From Planctomycetaceae bacterium (GTDB lineage: Bacteria > Planctomycetota > Phycisphaerae > Phycisphaerales > UBA1924): a DNA stretch of 33,083 nt. Positions 16,078 through 23,968 of this stretch are shown in pieces (within the stretch, counting starts at the first letter, position 1; every line of letters starts with the position of its first letter). The stretch is taken from NCBI GenBank assembly GCA_021294835.1, contig JAJTDF010000032.1:1-33083 (forward strand), read 5' to 3'. Both the position numbers and the translations under genes were made by a program. The notes under the pieces are model-generated. The model had not been told where the DNA came from. It did not search any database and was given only the letters and a program-made list of their open reading frames with translations.

Positions 16078-18942
16078 TCACGGGCAGCCCGCGGCGAACG
16101 ACGCGATGAACAGGTTGAAATCGTCCCCGGTGATCAGCCCGTCGCGAGGATTGGGCGGGCCGCCGATGCCGGTGATGTCGGCGATGGTCGTGTCCCCCGC
16201 TGCGAAGGCGGAGATGAACGCGTTGAAGTCGTCACCGGTCAGGAAGCCATCGGGCTGCGGTGTGCCGCCGATGCCCGCCACGTCCGCCGGATTGCACTGC
16301 CGGTAGCCGATGCTGTAGTGCGCCCCGATGCGGTCCGGCGGCAACGCCGCGCAGTAGGTGGCCACTTCGTCAATCTGGCCGGTGAAGCCGATGCCCCACG
16401 GTCCGTGATAGCCGATCTGCCACCAGTTGTCGCCGTTCACGGCCGTCGGCGCCCGTGAGCCCACGCCGACCAGGTTGTTGACGCCCTGCAGCACGCCGTC
16501 CACATAGATGCTGTAACGCCAGCCGCCGCTGAACAGCAGGAACTCGCGCACGCCGACAACGTGGTGCCACCGGCCGTCGTTGAGCGTGGCGGTGGAGATC
16601 GCGCCGGTGAACACGCCGGGGCCGTCGAGTACGAAGGCCACGTGGCCGACGGGCTGCGGGCCGACGGGGTTGTAGGAGTAGAGCAGCGTGAGCGACTGGT
16701 CCTGGTCGGCGCCCCGCTGGGTGATGATCACCCCCGGGGCGGTCGAGGTGGTGCGGATCCACGCCTCCAGGGTGTATGCCCCGAAGATGCCGCAGACGTT
16801 GTCCGCTGGGGCGGGGGCCCAGATGCGGGCGACGCCCTGGTTGGGCTGGCCGCTGAGTTCGAGGCTCTTGCCCCAAAGCCCGGCGGCGCTGCGTCCGGGG
16901 TTGTTCCAGTACATGCCGGGATAGTCCCCGCACCAGTTGTTCGCGGTGCTGGTCACCCGTGCGGACGCGGCCGTGGCCGACCCCGAGTCGTTGAAGCGCC
17001 AATGGCCGACCGGGTTGTCCTGATTGACCGCGAAGAAGTAGCTGTCCAGATTGGGCGCGTCGCAGGAGTACCGCACCGTGATCAGCCCGCTCGGGCTGGC
17101 CCCGAACAGCCCGCCGACGCGTATGAGGAACCGCTGGCCGGGCGTGCAGTTCACCCACGCGCTGGCGCCGCCGCCCGAGGGACAGCCGGCGGTGGCGCAG
17201 GCAATCGGCGCAGCGCCGGTCTGGCACGCGTCGATCGGATAGATGTTGATCCCCTGGTTCCCGCCGCCCCCACAGTTCGAGACGGTGATTGTCCCGAAGT
17301 CCGGAGCCGTGGTCGTGTACCACACGTCCTGAAACAGCGTGAAGCCCCCCTGACAACGGGGCGGGAACGAATCGGTCAGTGCGTTGGTCGCAAGGATCTC
17401 CCGAGAAAAGCCCGGTTCGATCTCCAGCGGCGTCGAGCAGGTGTCGTTCACCGGCCGGTTGGGCGCTGTGATGTTCAGTCGCACCGTGCCCCGCGAGCCC
17501 TGGTAACCGCTGACGCGGATCCAGTACGTCTGCCCGGCGAACACGTTGACGCTGACCCGCGACGCGTTGAAGCTCCCGCACGCCGGCGAGGCGTCGTCAT
17601 TGCACGCCACGAACGTGCCCCCGCACCCGCCGGGAGCGGTCGTCACCTGCAGCGTCGTATCAAAGTCTGACCCGCATGTGTCGATCACCACGCTCTCGTT
17701 GGCCAGGGGCACGAACGAGAAAATCACGTCGGGCGCGGCGCCCTCGGCGATCGAGCAGTTGGAATTCAGGTTCGAGTTCCGCAGGGCATTGCGGGTTGAC
17801 GAGATCGTCGTGCCATAACTCACCGGCATTGGATTGGTGCAAGAGTCGCCCTGCCACAGAGGCAGCACCGCCGTGAACGCTCGGGGCTGGTGGTTCGGGC
17901 TGTTGACGTTCAAGTCGCCCACGCTGCCCACCAGCGTCGTCCCATCCGCAGACAGTCCCGTCAGCCGAGTGAATCCGCCGGTCCGTGCCCCCGGAAAAGG
18001 CTCCGGAAAGATCTCCCACAGGTCCCGTCCGGGCTGTCCGGGTTGCCACACACGCCCGTTCCAGAAGCCAAAGCCTGCAACACGATCCCCCCAGCCGATG
18101 ATCGTTCCGCCGTCGACGGAGATGCCCGTGATCCTCAGGTTCAGCAGCCCGCCTGCGTCCAGCGGCTGCACGGTCCCGTTGCGCCAGCGCATCGGTTGGC
18201 CGGTCGCATCGGTCCCGGCGATGGTCGATCCGTCTGCCGAAACCGCGTGCACGTTGAATGGTGCCGGCGCAATCACCGTCGTGGGATTTCCCGCCAGCGA
18301 CACCCGCACGACGTTGTTCTGCCCATCGATCCCGATCACGTACTGCTCACCGCTCAGCGTGGTCCCCGCCGTCACCGCTCGTGTCAGTCCCAGCGGCTGG
18401 AAGCTCAGCGTGCTAGGTCCGATCGTGAACCGCCCGCCCTGCGACGGTGCCCCGGGACCGCTGGAGTTGCCCACGATCACTGAGCCGTCCGGCGATACAC
18501 CCGCGAATGCGAATGTGTCCGCCGGCGCTGCCGGCAACCGCTGGAAGAACCCCCACGTCGGCGAGTTGAACCACCCGCACACCGGGGGGAACCCGCCATT
18601 GGGCAGCCCCACCAGCGCGTTGCCGAACGCCGTCCCGTCGTTGCCCACCGCCTGCGGGTTGGTGTGGTAGGTCGTGCCCACCTGCACGAACGCGCGAGGC
18701 AGAAACCCCAGCGGACCGGTGTTGTTCAGTCGCAACTCGTAGATCCACTGGCCGTTGCCCACCCCCAGGTTGCCTATCCCCGTGCCCACCGCGAACCGGG
18801 CATCCGGTGAGATCGCCGTCGCGTGGGTGGTGATGTACGGATCGATCGGCAGGAACCGGAAGCCCGGCTGAGCCGACGCGCCGCTCGCCGCCCATCCCGC
18901 CGCCACGGCGACAACCACACGTCGAACTGTCGTGTTCCACAT
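16078..18942 (-). CDS. Large exported multidomain protein with LamG domain and GC-type dockerin
   Basis: The protein has 954 residues. The start at 18942 is followed by a signal peptide (cleavage near ASA-Q25). Residues about 35-365 contain recurring strands of the form GxSxDGxxxVG (for example GVSPDGSVIVG, AVSADGSTIAG, GLSADGTTLVG), as in HAF-type or propeller-like extracellular repeats. Two bacterial PPC-like beta-sandwiches follow (about 370-500 and 505-630), rich in cysteine and in DTCGSDFDT and CNDDASPACG motifs. Residues about 640-875 are a concanavalin-like LamG domain (VGHWRFND, LEAWIRTT, WHHVVGVRE, YVDGVLQG, GQIDEVATY). Residues 883-954 are the two-unit GC-type dockerin. No catalytic residues are recognised, so a binding, scaffold or surface role is likely. 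It converges on the GH16 gene with only 33 bases between. Confidence 0.88.
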   Translation of the reverse strand: MWNTTVRRVVVAVAAGWAASGASAQPGFRFLPIDPYITTHATAISPDARFAVGTGIGNLGVGNGQWIYELRLNNTGPLGFLPRAFVQVGTTYHTNPQAVGNDGTAFGNALVGLPNGGFPPVCGWFNSPTWGFFQRLPAAPADTFAFAGVSPDGSVIVGNSSGPGAPSQGGRFTIGPSTLSFQPLGLTRAVTAGTTLSGEQYVIGIDGQNNVVRVSLAGNPTTVIAPAPFNVHAVSADGSTIAGTDATGQPMRWRNGTVQPLDAGGLLNLRITGISVDGGTIIGWGDRVAGFGFWNGRVWQPGQPGRDLWEIFPEPFPGARTGGFTRLTGLSADGTTLVGSVGDLNVNSPNHQPRAFTAVLPLWQGDSCTNPMPVSYGTTISSTRNALRNSNLNSNCSIAEGAAPDVIFSFVPLANESVVIDTCGSDFDTTLQVTTAPGGCGGTFVACNDDASPACGSFNASRVSVNVFAGQTYWIRVSGYQGSRGTVRLNITAPNRPVNDTCSTPLEIEPGFSREILATNALTDSFPPRCQGGFTLFQDVWYTTTAPDFGTITVSNCGGGGNQGINIYPIDACQTGAAPIACATAGCPSGGGASAWVNCTPGQRFLIRVGGLFGASPSGLITVRYSCDAPNLDSYFFAVNQDNPVGHWRFNDSGSATAASARVTSTANNWCGDYPGMYWNNPGRSAAGLWGKSLELSGQPNQGVARIWAPAPADNVCGIFGAYTLEAWIRTTSTAPGVIITQRGADQDQSLTLLYSYNPVGPQPVGHVAFVLDGPGVFTGAISTATLNDGRWHHVVGVREFLLFSGGWRYSIYVDGVLQGVNNLVGVGSRAPTAVNGDNWWQIGYHGPWGIGFTGQIDEVATYCAALPPDRIGAHYSIGYRQCNPADVAGIGGTPQPDGFLTGDDFNAFISAFAAGDTTIADITGIGGPPNPRDGLITGDDFNLFIASFAAGCP
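16081..16296 (-). repeat. GC-type dockerin coding repeat, second copy
   Basis: Two units encode ADVAGIGG..DGFLTGDDFNAFISAFAAG and ADITGIGG..DGLITGDDFNLFIASFAAG, opened by Cys883 and closed by Gly-Cys-Pro. DNA similarity to 8319-8531 is obvious, especially in the segment encoding GIGGPP and GDDFN, which makes the pair a potential substrate for recombination 7.7 kb apart in direct orientation. Confidence 0.85.
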
Positions 18943-19103
18943 GGCCTCTGCTCCAGGGGCCCCCCCCGGCAGCAAGCGAGAGTGTGGGTGTGTCGACGAC
19001 ACGGTCCCCACGCCCGGGTAAGGCCATCGTCTCCCGCCCTCGCCGGCTGCGCCCAGCCCCCGCTCATCCCCGGCATAGTCCTTCGCCCTCCGTCAACGCA
19101 GAC

Positions 19104-19134
19104 AGGGCCGCCGAGATTCATGCTCGGCGGCCCT
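19104..19134 (-). terminator. Very strong hairpin downstream of the response regulator gene
   Basis: A perfect 12-bp stem (AGGGCCGCCGAG with CTCGGCGGCCCT) encloses the loop ATTCATG. It lies 140 bases beyond the leftward regulator stop and 162 bases before the next leftward gene, so it most likely insulates the two. No T run follows in either direction, so Rho-dependent or RNA-end-stabilising function is possible. Confidence 0.55.
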
Positions 19135-19274
19135 GGTGGAGTGACCCTTGTGGTGTTCCTTGCGCCCGCCCGGCTCACCGCCCGACACCGCCAAGCCTCG
19201 CCCGCGTCGTCCGCCCCGTGGAGTGGTTGGCGGAAGAGGAGAGTGCGGAGATGGAAATGGGCAAGCGCCGGCTG

Positions 19275-19853
19275 TCAGTGCACCAGCGCTGTCGCGGCAT
19301 CGATGGCCTCGATCACCGCCCGAACCGGCATCGGCTTGCGGAGGAAACTGTCAAAGCCCTGTGACCGCAGCGAGGCTCCCTGCTGGTCGTTGAGCTTCCC
19401 GCTCATGGCGATCAGTCGGGTGAGTTGCAGGTCATCCTCGGTTCGGATGATCGACGGCATCGCCGTGCTCTCTTCGTCCGACAGGTGCAGATCCAGCAGG
19501 ATGACATGCGGACGGAAGCGTTCCGCCTCGATGCCCGCCTGGAACACCGTCGAGGCCGACTTGACCTCAAAGCGGCCCTGCTCGGTCAGCGTGCGGGCGA
19601 GAATGTCGCGGACGTCTGCCTCGTCATCCACCACCAGCACCCGCGTTTTATTCGAGCGGAACCCGTCCAGCGGGATGTTGTTCTCCTTCATGAACTTGAT
19701 CAGGTTCGACACCGGGATGCGGCGATCCTTGGACCCCGGGATCCGGTACCCCTTCAGGGCTCCGGAGTCGAACCACTTGGAGACCGTCCGCGGCGCCACC
19801 TGACAGATCTTGGCGACCTCGCCGGTTGTCAGCACTTCCTTTTCGATCGGCAT
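19275..19853 (-). CDS. Response regulator with N-terminal MerR/excisionase-type HTH and C-terminal receiver
   Basis: The protein has 192 residues. The ATG at 19853 has AAGGA nine bases upstream. Residues 6-57 are a short winged HTH of the excisionase/MerR kind (LTTGEVAKICQVAPRTVSKWFDSG, then GYRIPGSKDRRIPVSNLIKFM). Residues 69-190 are a complete receiver: acidic pair Asp76-Asp77, phosphoacceptor Asp121 in ILLDLHLSD, Ser151 in AMSG and Lys173 in FLRKPM. All residues needed for phosphorylation are present. The domain order is the reverse of common response regulators. No histidine kinase is nearby, so it is an orphan. It is transcribed away from the helical-repeat gene across an 800-base region. 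Targets are unknown. Confidence 0.92.
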   Translation of the reverse strand: MPIEKEVLTTGEVAKICQVAPRTVSKWFDSGALKGYRIPGSKDRRIPVSNLIKFMKENNIPLDGFRSNKTRVLVVDDEADVRDILARTLTEQGRFEVKSASTVFQAGIEAERFRPHVILLDLHLSDEESTAMPSIIRTEDDLQLTRLIAMSGKLNDQQGASLRSQGFDSFLRKPMPVRAVIEAIDAATALVH

Positions 19854-20240
19854 AATCGTGAGTCCTTGGGATTGGTGAGCGTCCTTGCTGTCCTGGCCCC
19901 GGCGGCCCGCCTTGCGATGCAAGTCGGACCTCAGAGCCGTACCCGCTGGGACAATCGGACAAACCTGCCTGCGTCTGAAGGTGAGCACGCGCGGAGCAGG
20001 CCACATTTGCCAGATAAAGGGAAAAGGCTGCGCAAAACGCGCAACCCGCACAACCCGACCTCCCCGCCCCCCGTGCCGACTCGCTTCTCACCCACGCCAT
20101 CAACCCGGGCCGCAGGGCCGGCAGTTTTCGCCTCGCCCGCAGAACAACGGCCAAGCCCGTCCGCTGTCGCTTCACGTCAGCGTTGCGGTGTGCGGCCCCA
20201 CAGGCGCCTTGAAGGCGGCGGATCGGCGGGTGCAGCCAGT

Positions 20241-20269
20241 GGGGAGAGGCGGGGGGGGGGAGGGGGGGG
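20241..20269 (+). repeat. Homopolymer G tract (G10-A-G8)
   Basis: GGGGAGAGGC precedes ten consecutive G, one A and eight more G. It is 386 bases upstream of the helical-repeat gene, sense strand. Such runs form G-quadruplexes and are prone to slippage and to sequencing error, so the exact length should be treated with care. Confidence 0.7.
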
Positions 20270-20488
20270 CTGGCCACCGAATTCAGGCCGCATGGAACCG
20301 CCCGTGCCCGGCGGTCGGACCGGGGTGGGCCCCCGTGGTTGGAACCCGTCCGGGAGTCGCCCGCCTCGGAGGGCCTGCAGCCAGGCAGTCCTGGGCGGGA
20401 TTGGTACGGGGGACTGGCCTACCTTCTGCACCCGCACGCCGACCGTCCGGCGTCTGAGTGGGTGGACCCGTCCTTCTTGACAAGTGCA

Positions 20489-20580
20489 GGGGGGGCAGAG
20501 GTCAGCGGGGTGAGGGGTGGCCGGGCGGGCAGGCAAGGGGCCGCAGAGGGGGGCTTCCAGGGGTGATCGGATCAGCAGGG
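20489..20580 (+). repeat. Second G-rich tract upstream of the helical-repeat gene
   Basis: Runs of three to seven G recur about every ten bases for 90 bases, ending about 75 bases before the GTG start. If transcribed, the leader RNA would carry the G-rich strand. Confidence 0.5.
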
Positions 20581-20655
20581 GTGGGGAAAGTTTCGGAACG
20601 CTTCGACGCATCGGACCACAGTCAGATACAGATATAGATAGAGAAGGAGTTCCTC

Positions 20656-22908
20656 GTGCCCGACCAGGTTGCCTCCCGCACTTCGCCGATCTCCCGCACC
20701 GCCTTCGGCCGTCGTCTCAACGGCTTCTCGAAGCTCGCGGTGACGCTGGCGCTCGCCGGGTCGATGGTCTCCGCCGCGGCCGCCCAGACCGCCGCCCCCA
20801 CCGACGACGAACTGCTCCGTGACTTCATCCACTATGTCCGGATCGACCGCGCCCAGCTCGCCAACGACTTCGGCAAGGGCCTGCTGGACCGCTTGGCCAA
20901 GCCTTGGGGCAACGCCGAGACCGAAAAGGGCATGAAGCTCGACGCTTTCGTCAAGCTCCTTGAAGGCTCCGGGGAACTCAGCCGCTTCGAAGAGGCCGCC
21001 GCCCGCGCTCAGCGCATCGGCGAAACCGAGGCCACCGCCAGCCGCCTGCTCCGCGCTTACGAGCAGGGCAAGCTCGAGCGGGCCCGCGACGCCGGTGAGA
21101 TCTCCCGCAACATCTCCATGCTCACCGGCACCCAGCGCCAGCGGCTGCTGGCCCGGGAGCGTCTCGCCTTTGCCAGCGAGTACGCCGTGCCCCAGCTGCT
21201 TGAGGCCCTGAAGAAGCGGAGCGAGATCGCCCTCAACGCCGAAGTCCGCCAGCTGCTGGTCGACATGGGTCGCTCCACGGTCATGCCCCTGGCCTCCACG
21301 CTGGGCGGGCTGGACCCCACCATGCAGGAGGTCGTCGCCGGCATTCTCGGCGAGATCTCATACCCCAACTCGCTGCCCTACCTCTACCAGGCTTTCGCGA
21401 CCAGCAACGTCCCCGCCGTCAAGTCCGCCGCCCGAGCCGCCATCACCAAGATCGCCGGCTCGTTCGATCAGGCCGCCCCTGTCTCCGCCCAGTTCGCCAG
21501 CCTCGCCGACCGCTACAGCCTGCGTGAGGAGTCCCTCACCGTCTTCCCGCGTGAGGACATGCAGCTCGCCTGGACCTTCGACCCCGCCAGCGGCCTTTCC
21601 GCCACCCCCGTCCGCACGCCCGTCTTCCACGACATGATGGCCATGCGCCTCGCCGAGACCGCACTCAAGGCCGATGCCGCCAACGCCCAGGCTCTGGCCA
21701 TCTGGCTGGGCAGCAACTTCTCCCGTGAGATCAACTCGCCCGAGGGGTACGACAACCCCTTGTACCAGCCGCCCCGGCGTGATGCCATGTACTACGCCGT
21801 CGCCGCCGGCCCGGCCGCTATGCAGCGCGTGCTTGAGCGTGCCCTGGACCGTCAGGACACCGCCCTCGTCCGCCGCGTGATCGCTTCCATCGAGAAGACC
21901 GCCGGCACCGCCGCCATGGCCGCCGCCGGCGAGGGCGGCCGTCGCCCCCTTCTTGAGGCCCTTCGCTACCCCAACCGCCGCGTTCAGTACGAGGCCGCCC
22001 TCGCCCTGGCCGCCGGCCAGCCCCAGCAGAGCTTCGACGGCGCCGAGCGGGTCGTACCGCTGCTCGGCAGCGTCATCCGTGACGCCGGTGCCAAGTTCGC
22101 CGTGGTTCTCGCCGACGCCGCCGAGCGTCGTGAGTCCCTTTCCGCCGGCTTGCGTGAGCAGGGCTACACCGTTCTCGCCTCCGGCTCGTCGCTCGCCGAT
22201 GCCGCCGTCGCTGAGGCTGTCGCCTCCGCCGCCGGAGTCGACCTGATCGTCACCAGCCTCCCCGCCGCCGCCACCGCCACCGCCGTCAGCGAAGTCCGCG
22301 GGCAGAGCAAACTCGCCGCCACCCCCGTGCTCGCCCGGGCCTCGGCCCAGGGCCGCATGGAACTCGGCGGCACCGTCGGTCGCGACCCCCTCAGCCGCCT
22401 GGTCGGTGACGGCCTGACCGCCGAGCAGTACGCTCAGGCTGTCAAGCAGCTTGTTGATCAGGCCGCCGGGGGTGTCGTCTCCGCCGACGACGCCGCTGCC
22501 TACAAGGCCCGCGCCGTCGCCGCCCTGCGTGACCTGGCCGTCGCCGGCAACCCGGTGTTCAGCGTCGCCGATGCATCCTCCGCACTGCTGGGCTCGCTCG
22601 CCTCCGACACTGGCGGCACCCGCATGGCTGTCGCTGACGTCCTCGCCCGCATCGGCGAGCCCCGTGTTCAGGAGGCCCTCATCGCCGCCGCTATGAACGC
22701 CAAGGGTGACGACATGATCGGTCTGCTTGCCAAGGCCACCGATTCCGCCAAGCGGTTCGGCAACCTCCTTCCCGAGCGGACCGTCAAGCAGCTCCTCGCC
22801 TATGTCCCCGCTGGCGATGCCGACGCCACCGCTGTTGCCGCCCTCATCGGTGCCCTCAACCTCCAGACCGATCGCATCATTCCGCTGGTCGTCGGCGAGA
22901 AGAAGTAA
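20656..22908 (+). CDS. Exported helical-repeat protein with degenerate receiver-like domain
   Basis: The protein has 750 residues and starts at GTG 20656 with AGAAGGAG eight bases upstream. A signal peptide follows (basic residues to 25, hydrophobic 28-42, cleavage near AAA-Q44). Residues 50-275 and 325-470 are alpha-helical repeats of the HEAT/TPR kind (for example VRQLLVDMGRSTVMPLASTL, VQYEAALALAAGQ), resumed at 610-740 (TRMAVADVLARIGEPRVQEAL). Between them, residues 478-605 look like a receiver domain: a FAVVLAD strand, RRESLSAGLREQGYTV, a DLIVTSLP strand, TPVLARAS and a final helix. At the phosphoacceptor position there is Ser534 instead of Asp, so phosphorylation is unlikely. It precedes the secretion genes but is separated by a strong terminator. 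Function unknown; a periplasmic protein-interaction platform is plausible. Confidence 0.85.
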   Translation: MPDQVASRTSPISRTAFGRRLNGFSKLAVTLALAGSMVSAAAAQTAAPTDDELLRDFIHYVRIDRAQLANDFGKGLLDRLAKPWGNAETEKGMKLDAFVKLLEGSGELSRFEEAAARAQRIGETEATASRLLRAYEQGKLERARDAGEISRNISMLTGTQRQRLLARERLAFASEYAVPQLLEALKKRSEIALNAEVRQLLVDMGRSTVMPLASTLGGLDPTMQEVVAGILGEISYPNSLPYLYQAFATSNVPAVKSAARAAITKIAGSFDQAAPVSAQFASLADRYSLREESLTVFPREDMQLAWTFDPASGLSATPVRTPVFHDMMAMRLAETALKADAANAQALAIWLGSNFSREINSPEGYDNPLYQPPRRDAMYYAVAAGPAAMQRVLERALDRQDTALVRRVIASIEKTAGTAAMAAAGEGGRRPLLEALRYPNRRVQYEAALALAAGQPQQSFDGAERVVPLLGSVIRDAGAKFAVVLADAAERRESLSAGLREQGYTVLASGSSLADAAVAEAVASAAGVDLIVTSLPAAATATAVSEVRGQSKLAATPVLARASAQGRMELGGTVGRDPLSRLVGDGLTAEQYAQAVKQLVDQAAGGVVSADDAAAYKARAVAALRDLAVAGNPVFSVADASSALLGSLASDTGGTRMAVADVLARIGEPRVQEALIAAAMNAKGDDMIGLLAKATDSAKRFGNLLPERTVKQLLAYVPAGDADATAVAALIGALNLQTDRIIPLVVGEKK

Positions 22909-22961
22909 CGCCAAAGGGGTGTCCAAACCCCCTCGGCCCTGACCAATCTGGTGTACACCCG

Positions 22962-23003
22962 CAACCGGGCCGGAGCGTCGTAAGCGACCTTCCGGCCCGG
23001 TTG
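22962..23003 (+). terminator. Strong terminator-like hairpin after the helical-repeat gene
   Basis: A perfect 13-bp stem (CAACCGGGCCGGA with TCCGGCCCGGTTG) encloses a loop that itself pairs (GTCG-TAAG-CGAC). It lies 53 bases after the stop and is followed by TGCTTCG, with only a minimal T run. A weaker GGGG/CCCC hairpin sits just before it, near 22916-22932. Confidence 0.65.
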
Positions 23004-23372
23004 TGCTTCGCCCACGCACCGCCCGCCCGTGCGGTGATTCCCCTGTTTGGCCCCAACGGCCCGCTGGTTCGCCCTGCAGCTTCGCCGCGTCAGTTGCCGA
23101 AGATCGGCCTTGCTGAGCCACGTCCGAAAATCTCGCCGCTCCTCGATGGCTGTCCCGCATCTCCGCCACGGCCGACCCCTGCGGAAGACCCTGAACCATC
23201 ATTGCTGGGGCAAAGCCCCCGCGCAGGTTCTGCGATTCTCAACTTGACCGCCGCTTGGGCCGATGACCCTTCGACGGCCCGCGGCGGAGTCAACCGCGAG
23301 GCACCGGGCAGGATTTGTCAGCCGCTCGGCTAGGGTGCCGAGGGAAACCGCTAAGTGTAAGGAGTCAGGTTC
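23004..23372. other. Intergenic region of 369 bases before the pseudopilin operon
   Basis: No gene is supportable. It should contain the promoter of the first pseudopilin, but no -35/-10 pair of correct spacing was found by eye. A short inverted repeat CACCGC/GCGGTG lies at 23017-23036, and a good Shine-Dalgarno (AAGGAG) directly precedes the next gene. Confidence 0.4.
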
Positions 23373-23813
23373 ATGGGTAATCTCCGTCGCAGCAAGGCAT
23401 TCACGTTGGTCGAAATCCTCATCGTTGTGGTGATCCTCGGGATCCTCGCGGCGATCGTCGTCCCGCAGTTCACCCGCGCCAGCGAAGACGCCCAGACGGG
23501 CAACGTCGTGACGCAGCTGCAGACGATCCGTAGCCAGATCGAGTTGTTCCGGGTTCGCAACAACGGTGCATTCCCGGGCCTGACCGAAGGTGCCACTACG
23601 GCTCCGTTCGGCTGGGATCCGATGATCGGCCCGAACTTCATGCGTGCCGCCCCGGTCAACCCCCGCACCGGCACCGCCACGATTGTGGCCGGCACCGCTG
23701 CCCCGACCGAAGCCGTCGCTGCGGGCGACGTCGGCTGGGTCTACAACGACGCCACCGGCGAAATCTGGGCGAACGGCTTCGATGAGGCCAACCGCGTCTG
23801 GATCACGCCGTAA
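23373..23813 (+). CDS. GspG-like pseudopilin 1
   Basis: The protein has 146 residues. AAGGAG lies nine bases before the ATG. The leader of nine residues is cleaved before Phe10 in SKA|FTLVEILIVVVILGILAA, with Glu at +5; this is processed by a prepilin peptidase at the inner membrane. The mature part follows the major pseudopilin pattern: QLQTIRSQIELFRVRNNGAFPG helix, a hydrophobic core, and a C-terminal GDVGWVYNDATGEIWANG strand in place of a long beta-region. In type II secretion such subunits polymerise into the short pseudopilus that pushes substrates through the secretin. A secretin gene lies 2.6 kb downstream. A T-run terminator follows immediately, so this gene may be expressed separately and more strongly than the rest. 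Confidence 0.92.
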   Translation: MGNLRRSKAFTLVEILIVVVILGILAAIVVPQFTRASEDAQTGNVVTQLQTIRSQIELFRVRNNGAFPGLTEGATTAPFGWDPMIGPNFMRAAPVNPRTGTATIVAGTAAPTEAVAAGDVGWVYNDATGEIWANGFDEANRVWITP

Positions 23814-23874
23814 CCCTTCGCAATATCTTGTTGACGCCACGGTGAGGGCCTTCGCGCCCCGCCTTCAGGTAGAC

Positions 23875-23909
23875 CGGGCCGGATCCTTCGCGGGATTCGG
23901 CCCGCTTTT
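23875..23909 (+). terminator. Intrinsic terminator after pseudopilin 1
   Basis: A 12-bp stem (CGGGCCGGATCC pairing with GGATTCGGCCCG, one G-T wobble) with loop TTCGCG is followed by CTTTTG. This is the textbook form and lies 60 bases after the stop. Confidence 0.75.
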
Positions 23910-23968
23910 GTTCATGGATAGCCGGCAGAAGCGGCGATGGGTTTGGCAGGGGAGTTCCGGAGTTCGCA

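Larger units (their letters stand above)
19854..20655. other. Long divergent intergenic region (802 bases)
   Basis: No supportable gene; the long overlapping frames are chance products of high GC. It contains an inverted repeat TGCGC-AAAAC-GCGCA at 20029-20043 within the most AT-rich part (about 20005-20045), which may belong to the promoter of the leftward response regulator. Further right are two G-rich tracts (reported separately), and just before the GTG start at 20656 three AGATA-type repeats (about 20624-20640) and a strong Shine-Dalgarno AGAAGGAG. Confidence 0.5.

Noticed and set aside
20477..20482. Perfect TTGACA considered as a -35 box for the helical-repeat gene
   Set aside because: The region 16-18 bases downstream is G-rich and has nothing resembling a -10 box.
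21358..23202. A 614-codon open frame on the minus strand opposite the helical-repeat gene
   Set aside because: It is a mirror of a codon-biased gene: Gly/Ala/Val/Asp-rich, low complexity, no start signal, while the plus-strand protein has a signal peptide and repeats.
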